Assembly: GCA_010909165.1 (NCBI GenBank)
Contig: MU008162.1
Coordinates: forward strand, 62,001-126,000
DNA length: 64,000 nt
Source of the DNA: Anthoceros angustus
Taxonomy: Eukaryota > Streptophyta > Anthocerotopsida > Anthocerotales > Anthocerotaceae
Reading direction: 5' to 3'
The translations under genes were made by a program, and so were the position numbers. Below are positions 44,151-56,147 of the stretch, in pieces. Every line of letters begins with the position of its first letter. Position 1 is the stretch's first letter. Below the pieces are notes generated by a model. The model was not told where the DNA came from. It saw only the letters and a program-made list of their open reading frames with translations, and did not search any database.

Positions 44151-45120
44151 CAGCGTGGGGAGCTGGCACGTGCTTGGTTGAGGGGAGAAGACGATTGTTG
44201 CTAGGGTTAGAACTCAGTCATTTGGTGTCTTCTCCTCGCGTGATCGAGGGGAATTCATCCATTAATTTTGATTTAACTACATGCTGGTGCTGACGCTTCG
44301 CTGTATGCATGTGCACGCCGACACTTCGATGTGTGCTGTGACACTTTTGTACGTGAGACAAATCAATTCATTTCGTGTTGTGCCGTGTCGTGCGTTTGTT
44401 GGCGTCTTAGCATCTGGGTATGTTACAGGCGAGGAGAGATTCATAGTTTGTCATGGTTTTCTTGCTGCTGAGAAGTTCTTCGCTCTTCTACTCCTCCTCC
44501 TGTTGTCACCGATGCGCGGAGGAAGTGTTAAAAACCTAGCTGCTTCCATGGACGTGATGGGCGATGCACTGCTCTCACGTTTGACGAGACTCACCTCCTG
44601 AGTTGAAGGTCGGCTGCGGCTGTGGAAACCCGTTCGTGTCATCGAGGGAGTTGGAGAAAAAGCAGGCAACCAAGTCATTGAAGAGGAAGAGCAGCGAGAA
44701 TCGCTGGAAGTACACAGGGGACAGCAGCTTAATCTGTGCCATTCTGGAAGGAAGACGCTCCGATCCTGCTCTCCCCTTCCGCGAGAGGAAAAGGCAGAAC
44801 ACAGAGCGTCCCCCTCCAGCATCTGAAGGGTTACCTGTCTCCTACACCATGATGCAATGCTTCACTTCCACCCCCGTACCTTCCGGAACGGAACCCATGA
44901 GATGGGAGGAACCCTAGCCTTCACCGTACGTCGCAGGACTGATGTCCTGCCATGGCGACCTGCATGCGTTCTTGATGACAACAGAACGATGGAGGTTCAC
45001 GGACAGCGGTACTCACAGAGATGTGGGTGGGGATGAAGGTTGTACTGTTTTCACGGCCACCTGAATCGAAGCCTAACTGCAAAGATCAGTTACAACTACC
45101 GGACGAGGAAGAAAATACAT
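44151..45120. other. Intergenic between alpha-tubulin and mTERF (convergent)
   Basis: 970 bp between convergent genes. Frames at 44281-44601 and 44603-44917 on the plus strand and 44822-44451 on the minus strand have no recognisable product and are not supported. Confidence 0.5.
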
Positions 45121-47449
45121 TTAAAGGGATATGTCCCTCCTCCGGGACTTGTAGGGACGCCGCTTTGGTGGGTTTCCCCTCACATACCGCATCTCAAAGT
45201 CGGAATCAACGCAGGCTAGCATCGATGCTAAACTGGCTTTAACACCCTTTGCAACTAACTTTTCATACCTTGGTTTGATGCGCTTCTCCAGGCTGTACCC
45301 AAAATACTGTGGGTGGCACAGGCAAACAAGTTAGAAACGACTGTGTCCTGTAAGATTCACACACAGTGCGATGCAGCCCAGAGCACAGGAGCAGCTCGCA
45401 AGCTTTTACCTGGGGGAAGTCAACAACCTCGTGCACCGACCGGTTCATCACGTGGACAAGGTAGTAAGACTTGGGTTGTAACGAGCCTCCTATACTCTGG
45501 CCCAACATAGATGGGAACAGCACTATCATGCTTGCAATCTCTTGCGTTTCCAGTCCCAACGACGTGAGAAATTCGAACTTGGGTCGAAGGTTTTGCTCGA
45601 TGCTGCAGCATAATATTTGGGCATTCCGAGTTAGGACATGCTCCATATCTCTCTCTCCGCTTAACCCGTTTGAGCGGAAAAATTCCACAACCGGCTTGAG
45701 CTTGTCTTCGACATTCAGAGTGAGCACCTGAAAAGGAAAGTATCGAAAGCCTTGAGAGCCATTCTGAGCAATCTCTGATTTACTACTTCCAGCTCAAGTC
45801 TAGCAGCTAAGAAGTACATCTTCACTACGAAAAGAAGGGGATGCGCAAATACATACCTGGGGAGAAATTGTGATGACCTTTCCCAGCATCTTCTCCTTCA
45901 CCCCCAGTGTCAGAAAGTAATCTACAGTGGGCTGCATTCCATTCAAGGTGTATCCCAAGATCTGAGGACGGCGGAGAATAACCTTGCCCAAATCATCAGG
46001 CTTCACTCCAAGGTGCAGGAGATAGTTTACTACTGGAAGCATTTTTCTTCTGGGATCCAATACCAAGACCTCGGCATACCTTTTAATGAGCTTTGCCACA
46101 CCCTTCTCTCCTAGCATTCCCTGCAAATATACAGAAGTGTTGCGCATCTTTTCTAGGTTGTAATTGAGAATGTTAGGCCGCCGTGCAATGGCTTTCCCAA
46201 GGCCCCCACCCCTGAGTCCTGCCTCAGTCAGAAACTCCAGCTTGGGCTTGAGATTTCTCAACGTGGTACCTGAGAACAGCTCGGGGGCCTTCCTGATAAC
46301 CCTTTCCAGATCCTCCTGGGGCACGGCTGCCTCCATAAGAACGCCCAGAATGTTCTTAATTCTGTCAGCTGGGTGATTGAGCACCTGTGGCCTGCCCAAA
46401 ATGATTGCTGCAATGTCCTCAATACCTAGAGACGCGAAGAAGTCCGTGATCTCTCTCATATTCCTCTCATCGCTTAGTAACAGCGAAGGACACCTGAGGA
46501 ATATTTGCCCAATGTCGGAGAGAGCGAGTTCCAAGTCGGAGAGGTAAGCTACAAGCAGTTTGCAATGATCCGATCGAACTTTCACCCCTGCTGGACACTT
46601 TGTCAGCAAGGTGGCTATGTCAGCTGGTGTTAGCCCCAAAGATTGCAGGGTAGCCAAGAAGTCCAAAAGGCCACTGGCAGTGGCATCATCGGTGACGTGA
46701 TCTAAGCACTTATCACGGGCAAGTTCATCGAGACCAAGACCAGCAAGGTGGGAGGCTATCTCAGCCAGATCTCTGGTGAAGACCCGGACAGTCTCAGAGT
46801 GAGGCTGCAGAGAGGTGAAGATTCCGGGACTAGTGTCGACCGGCACAAGCTCAGCTAGTACCTTGGGCGACACCTTATCTCCGTAGAGCTCCTCCTTAGA
46901 AGCTGCATTCCACAGGGGATTCCCACTGTCGTACTTGCTCTTCCCTGAAGGACTACTGGTACTGCCTAGGCACAAAGCTGATATCCTGGGTTGCTTCCCT
47001 AACATAGAATGCAGCTTCCCGCCCTTCTTCACGAGGTGAACACTCCATTTTCCCCTCGCCAGTTGGGCTCCCCTCCTGAACCTGGACGACGAGGTTGGGA
47101 GGCTGACACCGGAGAGACGCATACATATCCTTGCTGCCATCAGCCTGTGTTCAGTGCTGCTGGTAGCATCTACATGGTAGGAGGAGGTGGAGGCAGTAGC
47201 AGCACCTCCTGCAAACTCCAGGTACTGGGCGTTCATCCTATGGTGGAGGTGTGAAGCCAACCTGGGTGGAGAGCCCACGACGCTGTCCCCACATGAGGCC
47301 CCGGCCGAGGACCCAAATGCGGTGCACTGGGTCAAGCGAATCAGCTTGGACACACGGTTGGACCAGCGGAGCCTCAGAATGCCCACAGGTACGTGGTGAG
47401 AAGAGCAGCCCGGAGGATCCACGGAAACCCAGCTCGACTCCATCACCAC
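45121..47449 (-). CDS. Organellar mTERF-family protein
   Basis: Three exons, 47449-45857, 45727-45410 and 45306-45121, give 698 residues. The N-terminal 200 or so residues are low-complexity and Ser/Arg-rich, fitting an organelle transit peptide. From about residue 230, ten or more mTERF motifs of about 35 residues follow, with characteristic L-x3-G-x-P or RRPxIL cores: IILGRPQVLNHPADRIKNIL, AIARRPNILNYNLEKMRN, VILRRPQILGYTLNGMQPTV and a final YFGYSLEKRIKPRYEKLVAK. mTERFs are helical-repeat proteins that bind nucleic acid and affect transcription, splicing or ribosome assembly in plastids or mitochondria. The basic tail NPPKRRPYKSRRRD is distinctive. Start taken at the first in-frame Met (MVMESSW); a later Met could be used. 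Confidence 0.9.
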
Positions 47450-48961
47450 CTAGCTAGCTAACTCACAACAGCAGCAGCCTGCTGCTTTCTGCATGGTGCT
47501 CATAGATAATGGGCGCAGGAATGGGCAGAATGGGCAGATGCTGCTGCTCCGGCTCCTGCTCCGGCTGCAGCTGCAGCTGCTTCCACCCCTGAACTGTATA
47601 AGTTTGTCATGGTACATATAATCACAGGTGCAGGTGTGAGTGTGGGTGTGTACTCGACCCCACTGCGATCCACCGAACAAACCCTACAAACAGGCCAGCA
47701 TTCGGTTCACCCAATGAGCACACAGAGAGTGTCATGGAAGAAGAAGCAGGCGGCAAGGCAGCAGCTCAAGGCAATGGCAACACAACGAAGGAGAGGTGGT
47801 AGTAGATTGCTCAATCACTCTCTCACTCACTCACCACTGGCCAATACCGAGAGCAGCAACGAGTTGCATTGCCTCAGCCACATTGCGGGATTGCGTGTTT
47901 CGGGGAGGCAGACAGGCAGGTCCCAGAGGCAAATCTGAAGAGCGAGCGGATGAGGAACGAGGGCGGCACAACGAAAAACTGGTCAGTCCTCATGTTAACT
48001 GACGAAATGGTGGGGCACGGATAGGGTTGGATACTCCTTTTCGCCACGTGGCAGACTACACATGTACTATACGTTTTGTATTCCCCCCCTTTTGGGTTAT
48101 ATTAATTAGGATTACCCACTTCAGCTCCAGGCCCATGAGATTCTGAAATTGGAATCCATCCCTCAAGATTCCTTCCACCCAGCCCAACCTAAGGTGCTCT
48201 CAGGCTAGCTTCTTGGGACTCGTCTCACCGTCTCACGCCGAGAGCAGCCTACCAAAGGTACACGCATTATCCACCACCACCTGTTCACCCAGAATCAATC
48301 CACATTGTCAACAACGTACTGTATGCAAATGAAGACGAGTAAGTCATGGACAATCGGGAGACACAGAAATTGGCAGGCACGCAGGCAGGAAAGGGGCAAG
48401 CTAAACGCAGGCAAAAAAACACTCCAAGTGAAGCACAAGAAAGCTCATGAGCCAACACTGGATGGCAGATGAACGAGGCAGTCACACCTGCTGGACGTTA
48501 TTTTGTCACATTCTTAAGCAATTATGGAACAGCCAGCCAGCCTTCTCCCATCCCACCAAATTGAATGCAGTTAGCGCATCTCATCAAGCATTACCAAAAA
48601 AAACCTAGAAGGCCAGATTTACAAAAAGTTTCCAGGCTCAAGGTTACCCCACTAGGGATCCGAGAAGCCCATCAGGAAGTTTAAGCTTGCCCACATTCTC
48701 CGCGCCAGCCACCCACATTTGCTCAACGTGAGGGACGACTGAAGACACTAAGCGACTGCCAGCTGCCCAAGGATGGGTACTTCTTCCATGAGATTTGGCC
48801 ACTAATCTGGATGCACCCCAATAAGGGTCCGTTTTCTACAAAGAATCAGTCCTGCAACCACCACATCTTGGACAGCCAATGTACATGTCTGCAAGCTGGG
48901 AGTGAAAATGTGAAGCAGGAGGCAGCTCCCTCCCACTAAGCTTATCAACACCGAAGCGGCT
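47450..48961. other. Intergenic: mTERF promoter and DUF1639 3' region
   Basis: The left part has simple repeats (gctgcagctgcagctgc near 47562, gtgtgagtgtgggtgtgt near 47633, ctcactctctcactcactca near 47816) upstream of mTERF. The right 350 bases are probably 3' untranslated sequence of the DUF1639 gene. No gene recognised. Confidence 0.5.
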
Positions 48962-50291
48962 TCAATCTGAGTCACTATCCTCGCTGCACATGGCCTTCAG
49001 GCCCCTTGGCTTTTGCTGGAATCACAAAAAAAACCGAGTCTCAGTACAAAGGTCTTCGAATCAACCAAGCTCCACAATGCAATTGCAAAGCACACTGCTG
49101 GGACATTCACCTTCTTCACTGACTTCTTTTCCCTAACTTCGTACCGCTCAGGCGTCATGTCACAGAGAAATGACCCCGGGTATATAAACTGAAGACCACA
49201 ATAAGCAAGTGTGCTCAGAACAGAGGAAGGTGGCAATGAGCAAACAAAAGAACTGATAATTCATTTGCGGCAACAATCAAGAGTGCAATTGACAAGTCCA
49301 ACAGTATAGCCAACAGTTCACTTACTTGTAAACCCTTCTCCACAGCCTTTGGCCTCTTCTTGGGCCTTTGGGGAAGCTTACTCCCCTTGATTGCCATGAA
49401 ATCATCCTCTTTCTCCTTCCGAGTCAGAGGTATCACGATCTTGGGCCACTCAAACTGGTCCAGATTCAGCTTCTCCGCTGTCCGTGGCCTGTCCTCTTGA
49501 TTGTCAGCTTCCCTCCGAACAGTGGGTGATGTATGGGCTCGCAAAGGACCCCCACTCGTAGTTGCTAAGCAGGCATCATCCTTGCGAGCTTTGTCAGCCT
49601 CTTCCATTGTGTGCTGACGACTACTTGATGGGCAAGGGTTACTGTCACTTGCAGCAGCACCGTTGCCACCTTCTCCCGATCTAAACATAGTCCACACACA
49701 TTACTTGGGTCAGGCTGCTGGCACAATCAAACCTTAGCAACAGCACCACAAGGGAGGACAGAGTAGTGCAGAACTCACCTCCTCCCAGTGGCAAGGGTGT
49801 TGTTCTCCTGAGCGCTAGGGGTTGGAGGTATCACGACGTTTGTCCTAGATTGAACAGCCGCCTGGGCTTGGCCTTGTGCTGCCCCAACTTGCTTGTCTGC
49901 TCTAACAAGGTGTCTATCCACTCTAATGCTCTTCTTCAAGGGGCCTGCAGAATCCTCGGCACCACTTTGCCTTCCTCGTAACCGTTTCCTCTGTCCCCAC
50001 TGCAACATGAGGTCACCGCCGTCCTGCTTCTGCTGAAGGTCAGCTCTCAAATCCTCTCGAACGTGTTCTACGCTACTCTCACCGCTCTTCTTGTCCCGAT
50101 CTTCTTGCGCCTTAGCCTGATGCGACGTCTGGGCGCCCTTGACCCTGCCGCCAGGCATCTTCACCACCTTCCCATGGAGGAGATTGGAGGGTTTGGCAGC
50201 ATCCTCACGCTCATCCTTCTTGGCAGGCTGCTTCACGGGCGTCTTCTTGCCGGTTGCTTTGACGCCATGCTCCAAGCTGGCCGCAGTATTC
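48962..50291 (-). CDS. DUF1639 family protein (5' end unresolved)
   Basis: Exons in gene order: 50291-49779, 49680-49326, 49188-49111, 49015-48962. The C-terminal half carries the DUF1639 signature: EWPKIVIPLTRKEKEDDFMA, IKGSKLPQRPKKRPKAVEKG, then PGSFLCDMTPERYEVREKKS, then KPRGLKAMCSEDSDSD at the end. LMLQWGQRKRLRG upstream is also shared by many members. The N-terminal part is Lys/Gln-rich and disordered. DUF1639 proteins are plant-specific, probably nuclear and of unknown function. A splice acceptor (gcgcag) at 50292 implies an upstream exon; the start codon is not located, though reading through to an ATG at 50353 is possible. The splice sites are normal. Confidence 0.85.
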
Positions 50292-52680
50292 CTGCGCAGG
50301 GGCACACAATGCAAGCAAAACGGCAATGAGTACAACAACCTCTTGCCTAGCACTCAACTCCGACGCATCCAACACCAAAAGGCGGCTTCAAATGACACAT
50401 CTCCCACACACTCTTTGCTGCTTTGCTACTCAGGAAACAAGAGGCTAGTACGTACGCCTCAGGGGCAGGCAACAACAAAACTGCAGTCATCGGATCGTTC
50501 GCAAAACCGCCTGACAGCCCCATCACACACAACACAAGGTCCGCAATCAAGCACCGCGCCGGGAGCCGGAGCCGGAGCCAAGCCAAGCCAAGCAAGGCCG
50601 GCGGCCAGGACCCGCTGAAAGCAATGCTTTGCAGACAGGATGCCCTCGGCAGCGAAACTGTTGAAGGTGGGAAGGCAGGCCCAGCACAACCGCAGATTTG
50701 GCAGCCAAAGCGGCAAGGCAGGGCAGGGCAGGCAGGCAGGCAGGGCAGGGGCACCCTGCTCTGCGCCTCGGCTCACTACCAAGTGCGCAAACACACAAAC
50801 ACGACGGACGCCATTCCCTTAAGAAGAACCCAGCCACCAGCGCTACCGCAAACAACACTCGCAGAGATCCAGCCGATCAGAGCAGAGGCAGAGGCAGACA
50901 GAAAGCGGCACCGTGTGCAAGGAATATACAGCAGCACTCAGTCGGCGACTTGTCCCGAGCCGCAACCAGATCAAATGCCGAGGAACGAAACGGAGTCCCT
51001 CCTAGTAGCGATTGAGGTATCCACCTAAAGGCCAGAGAGAGCAGGCAGGCGTAAAAGCACCAAATCCGTTGCGAGCAGCAAAGACCGACCGAGCACTTCA
51101 CACAGCGGGGGCGAGGCCTATCTCATCTCCCACCCCGCCGTCCTGCCGAGGACAGGCGCAAGGCCGCGCAGAATTGTCCCTCAACCACACACAAAAACAC
51201 AAACACACAGCCGCGAATGCGACTGTCGGCTACATGCGGCAGGAGGAGGGGGAGAAGGAATCTGAGGAGGCAGGCGTAGGAGACCGAGAGGGACAGCAGG
51301 ACAGCAGCACCGCCGGAGCGGAATGGAAGCCAGCACTCGGCCCGGAACACACGACACAAAATTGATATCGCCAGCGATCACACAACCAGCAGAAGGCAAG
51401 CAAACGCAGGGAAAAAGAAAAGTGAGCAGAGCCCGAGCCGCTGCCCTGCCCTGCCCTTCCCTTCCCTGCCTCCACCCCGGGGCTCAAGAAACCTGCTGCG
51501 ACAGCAATGAAATCTAGTCCCGGACCAGACCGGCGGCACAGGAGCAACAAGAACACCGGGCCGCGGCCCCAGGCAAGCGCAGGAAACAGCACAATTCTTG
51601 AATCCGCGCAGGCCTCCTGCGGGAGAGCAGCAAGCAAGAAGAAGAGCGCAACAAACCTCATGGTAGATGCCCGGGCGGCCCGGCAATCTTTCCGTGCAAA
51701 CCGAGTGCGCAGCCAGGCCGCGCTGCATGTGAGGCGGCAATGGCCCGGACACCCCGAGGCAGCGGGCACACAAATCCGACCCCGGCCAAGCGGATTGAGC
51801 AACCTAGTCTCAAGAACCCGGGCTTACAGCCGCCCCGCCTCCGGCTGCCAGGGGCATTCAGCACCAAATCAGCGCCTGCCTGCGCCGGATTGGCAAGGCA
51901 GCAGGCCCTAGCGCACAATCCCTCACAGGCTCTCCTTCCTCCACTCCACTCCACCGCTTCTCCTCCTCCTCTTCCCCTTCCTCTTCCTCTTCCACCTCCG
52001 GACCTCCTCTCCTCCGAATCCGGTCACAGCAGCTTCATTCACCTCACAGCGGGAGCAGCAGCAGCAGCGGCGCAGGAGAGGCTCGGTTGCGGCAGCCAGG
52101 GCAGCATAGCAGGCAAGATCGGCGCACCACCATGCTGCTGCCGGGGACGGAGCTGAGCAGCGTCAGGGGACCGAGCATTTGCAGCGCGCTGCGCAGCGAG
52201 GGAGGGGGAAGCTGCAGGGCTGCAGGGCGAGGCGAGGGCGCGAGGGCAGGCAGCCTCTGAGGCAGGGAAGAGCAGCGCAGGGCAAGGGCAGGACGCTGGC
52301 CAGGGCAGGGCAGGGCAGGGCTGGCTCAAGTGCACACGCGCTCTGTCTGCCTCCTCTCTTCGCCACTTCTCTATCTCTGTCTACCACAACAACACGGCCT
52401 CGGCCTCAGGCCCTCAGGCCCTCAGGCTCAATGCTCTTGCCTTCGCATTCGCTTCTCTCTAACAACCCAGCCTACCCTCTTCCCGTTTATGTTAACCCGG
52501 TCCCATCCCTGACTCCAAAATTTCTCCAAACGTTTTAACCTCATTTCATATTCATTTCTCTGCTCGTCCCGCCACCAGCCCTGGTCAATTTCGGCCTCTT
52601 CTGCACTCGGGGTTCAAACCAATCCTGCCTTCCTCCACAAGACATCCCATCGCACCATTACTCTATGTGTAACTTTTTAT
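50292..52680. other. GC-rich 5' region of the DUF1639 gene with gcaggg repeats
   Basis: A 2.4-kb GC-rich stretch rich in gcagg, gcagggca and CT/GA runs (50715-50745, 52285-52320). It probably contains the promoter, leader exon(s) and a long first intron of the DUF1639 gene. Many overlapping frames of Arg/Pro/Gly/Ala-rich composition are by-products of base composition. Confidence 0.5.
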
Positions 52681-53829
52681 TATTAAGGAAAGAGGACATG
52701 CTGAACCCTCCTCTAAAGGACATTAAAGGGAGACCCAAGGATAAGGAGCAACATAGCTAGGGAGATTGAATGGCCTATATATTACTGAACTAATAGAAGA
52801 TGCATCTCCGAGGTCGCTGTTGTCCATAAGATAGCCCCTGCAAGTGCCCTTTGAAGGGCAATGGACACCCACTACCGAAAGAATGATGTGAAGTAGGAGA
52901 GATGTAGCTCCGCTTCGTATCTCCTTGCAAGCTATGCTTTGACACAATACTTGACAAAATTATCAAAGTCTTAAGGCAATGTCCCATAAGTCTCCAAGGC
53001 AATCGGGATGAAGAAGTGGCTTGCCTGCATTCTCCTATACTTAATAACTTTAGAAGCTGCCACTCAAGCTGCCGCCCAACCTAGACAGTTAAGGATAAAC
53101 CATCGTCATTCAGTGACCACACGGCACCAAACCATGAAAACAAGAATCAAAGATCAACATGTTGCTATAAAGACTTTGATAAATTTACCAAGTCTAAATC
53201 GGTTGAACTTGAGAATATTGAGTCTTGGAAAGTGCTTTTGCCACAGCTTATAGAAGTACGAGTGGCATTTGAGCCAGGTTTGCCTGCTCCATTTGTTGCT
53301 TTTAGTCTAGAAAGATCCCCCTATAGTTTAGATGTCAAGGAGTTTGAACAGCTCCACATTAGGTAAGCGCTCAGCAAGCATCTGGGAAAGCCTATTCATC
53401 CATGCCGCTGCTGGCAAACCTGAGGTTGGCTCTCTAGAGTGTTTTAGGGCTTATGTTAGCCTCACATTGATTTGTTCATCTCTACCAAATCACATCCAAC
53501 GACAAGCACAATTTTATCTTATCTGAGCCATGTATCACCTTGGTCAACCTGATTACCCCCTTATTTCAAAATTATCCGCTGATTTTTCGAACTAGTTTAA
53601 TTTTGTAATAGTTCAGTTCTGAATTAGTTTGCTCAGTAGTCGGGCTTGAATTTGCCACATCATTTCCACATAAGTGCCATATCAAAGCCTTGTAAGCCAA
53701 TTGTTCACAAATTAAAGCCCATTCTAGAGTATAATTGACAGATTTCGCCAATTTGTAGTAGCTTAACCTAGGACGTCTCCATACCAAATTAAACTATGGA
53801 TATGAACTACATAGGAAAAGCCATTTAGT
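52681..53829. other. AT-rich intergenic DNA with dispersed repeat pieces
   Basis: No supported gene. The words gaagtaggagagatgtag and acttgacaaaattatcaaag near 52890-52968 resemble 27985-28070, and a variant lies inverted near 53172, so a dispersed repeat family is present. The plus frame at 53008-53253 begins with a hydrophobic MKKWLACILLYLITLEAATQ stretch but has no recognisable match. Confidence 0.45.
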
Positions 53830-55330
53830 TCCCTTGAACTGAACCGTCTACCAACTACGCACAACTAAAATGAACCAAACCCGTTCAGCCAAATACCGAA
53901 CAGTTCATTCACATACGGAGAATTCGTACACTTAATTCACGAACCGGTTAGAGAACACTTGATTTAGAATTTGACTATTCTCATCTTAGTTCTTATCCTT
54001 CATGGATTCGAGAACTGGTTAATTTGAATAGTTTATGCACAAACTTGATAATTCGTATACTTGAACTATACTATAGTTCACACCAATCGGGGAATACAAT
54101 AGTGTCTTTAGTTAATTCGAATAGCTCATTCACAAACTGGATAACTCGTACACTTAATTTGTGAAGTGGTTAGCGAACAATTCATTCACAAATTCCATAA
54201 TTCATATACTTGATTGGCGAACAATATACTTGATTCACGAACTTGATTAATTAGTACAATTGATTTGCAAACTGTATACTTGATTCTCCAAACTAGATAA
54301 TTCGTATACTTGATTCGCAAACCGTATGCTTGATTCACGAACTTGGATAATTAGTGCCCTAATTCGCGAACTGTATACTTGATTCACAAACTCGAGAGAG
54401 TTATTACGCGCAAAACATTTTCTCAATACACTTGAACTTGATTCATGAACTCGAATGAGTTCTTACGCGAGACATTTTCTCAATAAACTTGAACTTGTGT
54501 GCATTTAATTCGTGAACTTGAGTGAGTTCTAATTTGCTAGACATTTTCTCTATATACTTGAACTTGTTCTCATGCGTGAGACATTTTCTCAAAAAACTTG
54601 AACTTGATTTGCAAACTATATACTTGATTTACGAACTATATACTTGACTCGAGAATTGGTTATTCTTCACTTTTAATTGCGAGATATATTTGCTATAAAC
54701 TTGAACTTGAACTTGATTCGCAAACAATGTACTTGATTCACCAACTATTTTCACCATAAACTTAAACTTGATTCGAAAACACTATACATGATTTACTAAC
54801 CGCCATATATTTTCTCAATAAACTTAAACTTGATTCGAAAACATTGTACCTCATTTGTGAGCTGGTCAATATTCTTAACTTAGTTTGTATACTTCATTTG
54901 CGGATCTTAACTTAGTTCGTATACTTCATTTGTGGACCTTAACTTAGTTGGTATACCTCATTTGCAGATCTCAACTAGTTCAGATACTTCATTCCTGGAT
55001 CTTGACTTACTTCATATACCTCATTTATTACTACAGATAATTATTTTCTTTTTGTATTCTTCCCGAACTAATTAAATAACATCTAATTCTATGACCCACT
55101 TAAAATGCACTTCATTCATGGATCTTGACTTACTTCATACACTTCATTTATTACTACAGATGATTATTTTCTTTTCCAATTTTTTTCGAACTAATTAAAT
55201 AGCATCTATATTCTATGAACCACTTAAAATGACTGAACACCACCTAAAATGATTCAATGCCACCTAAAATGACCGAACTCGATCACCGAAGTGTTACCAC
55301 ATAAAATGTCCTGTCCGACATAAAATGTCC
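53830..55330. repeat. AT-rich degenerate tandem-repeat array
   Basis: Variants of a short unit recur without a strict period: acttgattcgcaaactgtat, cgaacttggataattcgtat, gagacattttctcaata (54,400-54,860). From about 54,880 a second family appears, aacttagttcgtatacttca and ttcatttgcggatctt; from 55,070 a third, accacctaaaatga. It looks like satellite-type DNA that changed unit composition along its length. No coding frames over 70 codons. Confidence 0.8.
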
Positions 55331-55406
55331 TGTTGCAACAATAGAAACTCGTTGCAACAATTCTTAACCCTAGTCTAAGATTTCTCAAAAGAGCGGAGCT
55401 CGACAG

Positions 55407-55479
55407 TGGAGAAGACGGGCATCGATCCCGTTACCTCCCGTATGCGAAACGGGCGCTCTACCATTTGAGCTACTCCCCC
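55407..55479 (-). tRNA. tRNA-Ala (anticodon CGC)
   Basis: 73-nt cloverleaf on the minus strand. Acceptor GGGGGAG pairs with CTTCTCC, including a G3-U70 wobble, the alanine identity element. TA precedes the D stem GCTC. The anticodon stem is cccgt/acggg with loop TTCGCAT (CGC). The T arm is ACGGG-ATCGATG-CCCGT, and the discriminator base is A. No intron. It reads GCG codons, common in the GC-rich genes here. Confidence 0.95.
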
Positions 55480-56147
55480 AGGCGTGTCAATTGGCGAGGT
55501 CTAAAAGACTATATCACAATGTGTAAATTCTTAGGGCCCCAAAGGCTACTGCGCGTTGCGTTGACCTGGTATGGAGAATGGCACGACGCTCATTTTCAAA
55601 CTTCCCTTAGAAACGGCGAAGTTTCTCGGCTGCCATGATCGAGTCCAGCTGCATTGGAGAAGACCGTGTAATCGATGTCTGATTCTGCCGCCCAATTCCT
55701 GGTTGCATCGGTGATGGGGCAAGGCCTTGTTCACCTGGGGTGGTGAGTCTCCCGATCCAGAGTCCCGGCAGAAATCGTGCTTCAAATGAAGCACAGACAC
55801 TTGTCTTGTGAAAGGCAGGATGGAGGAGCTCAAAGCCGATGAATGAAGGACTTGCCCCAGATGAACTCATTCCCGTGACGATGCCATGTAGCATTGTAGC
55901 GTGACCTAATGGCCTTCGTTGCAAACCAGGGCTCCAGCCCTAATATTTCCGACGAGGAGAATGCGGTGGGCGTTTCAAAAATTTTACCGTTTTATTTCAC
56001 GGTAGCGGGAATGAGGTTAGGTATGATGGGCGGTGGCGTGCCTTCTTGACGCCTTCCTGGCTTGCGTTGCCTGGCCTGCATGCCAGCTTAGAGATGGGGT
56101 AGTTTTGGGGTTGTGGATCAAGGCAGCAGCCGGAGCGGGAGCAAGCA
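55480..56147. other. Intergenic between tRNA-Ala and CFAP57
   Basis: No supported gene. Minus frames at 55833-55546 and 55924-55607 overlap each other and have no recognisable product. The last 150 bases are the CFAP57 promoter and leader. Confidence 0.5.

Noticed and set aside
44281-44917. Possible small genes after alpha-tubulin
   Set aside because: No domain, frames on both strands, composition not gene-like; left as intergenic.
50292-52540. Many long overlapping frames on both strands, Arg/Pro/Gly/Ala-rich
   Set aside because: They follow from the GC-rich gcaggg repeats; no frame has a recognisable domain and they overlap each other on both strands.
53830-55330. CRISPR-like array
   Set aside because: Units vary in length and sequence with no regular spacers, and the context is a plant nuclear genome; degenerate satellite is the better reading.
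55546-55924. Possible small minus-strand gene between tRNA-Ala and CFAP57
   Set aside because: Two overlapping frames of similar length, neither recognisable, no splice or promoter support.
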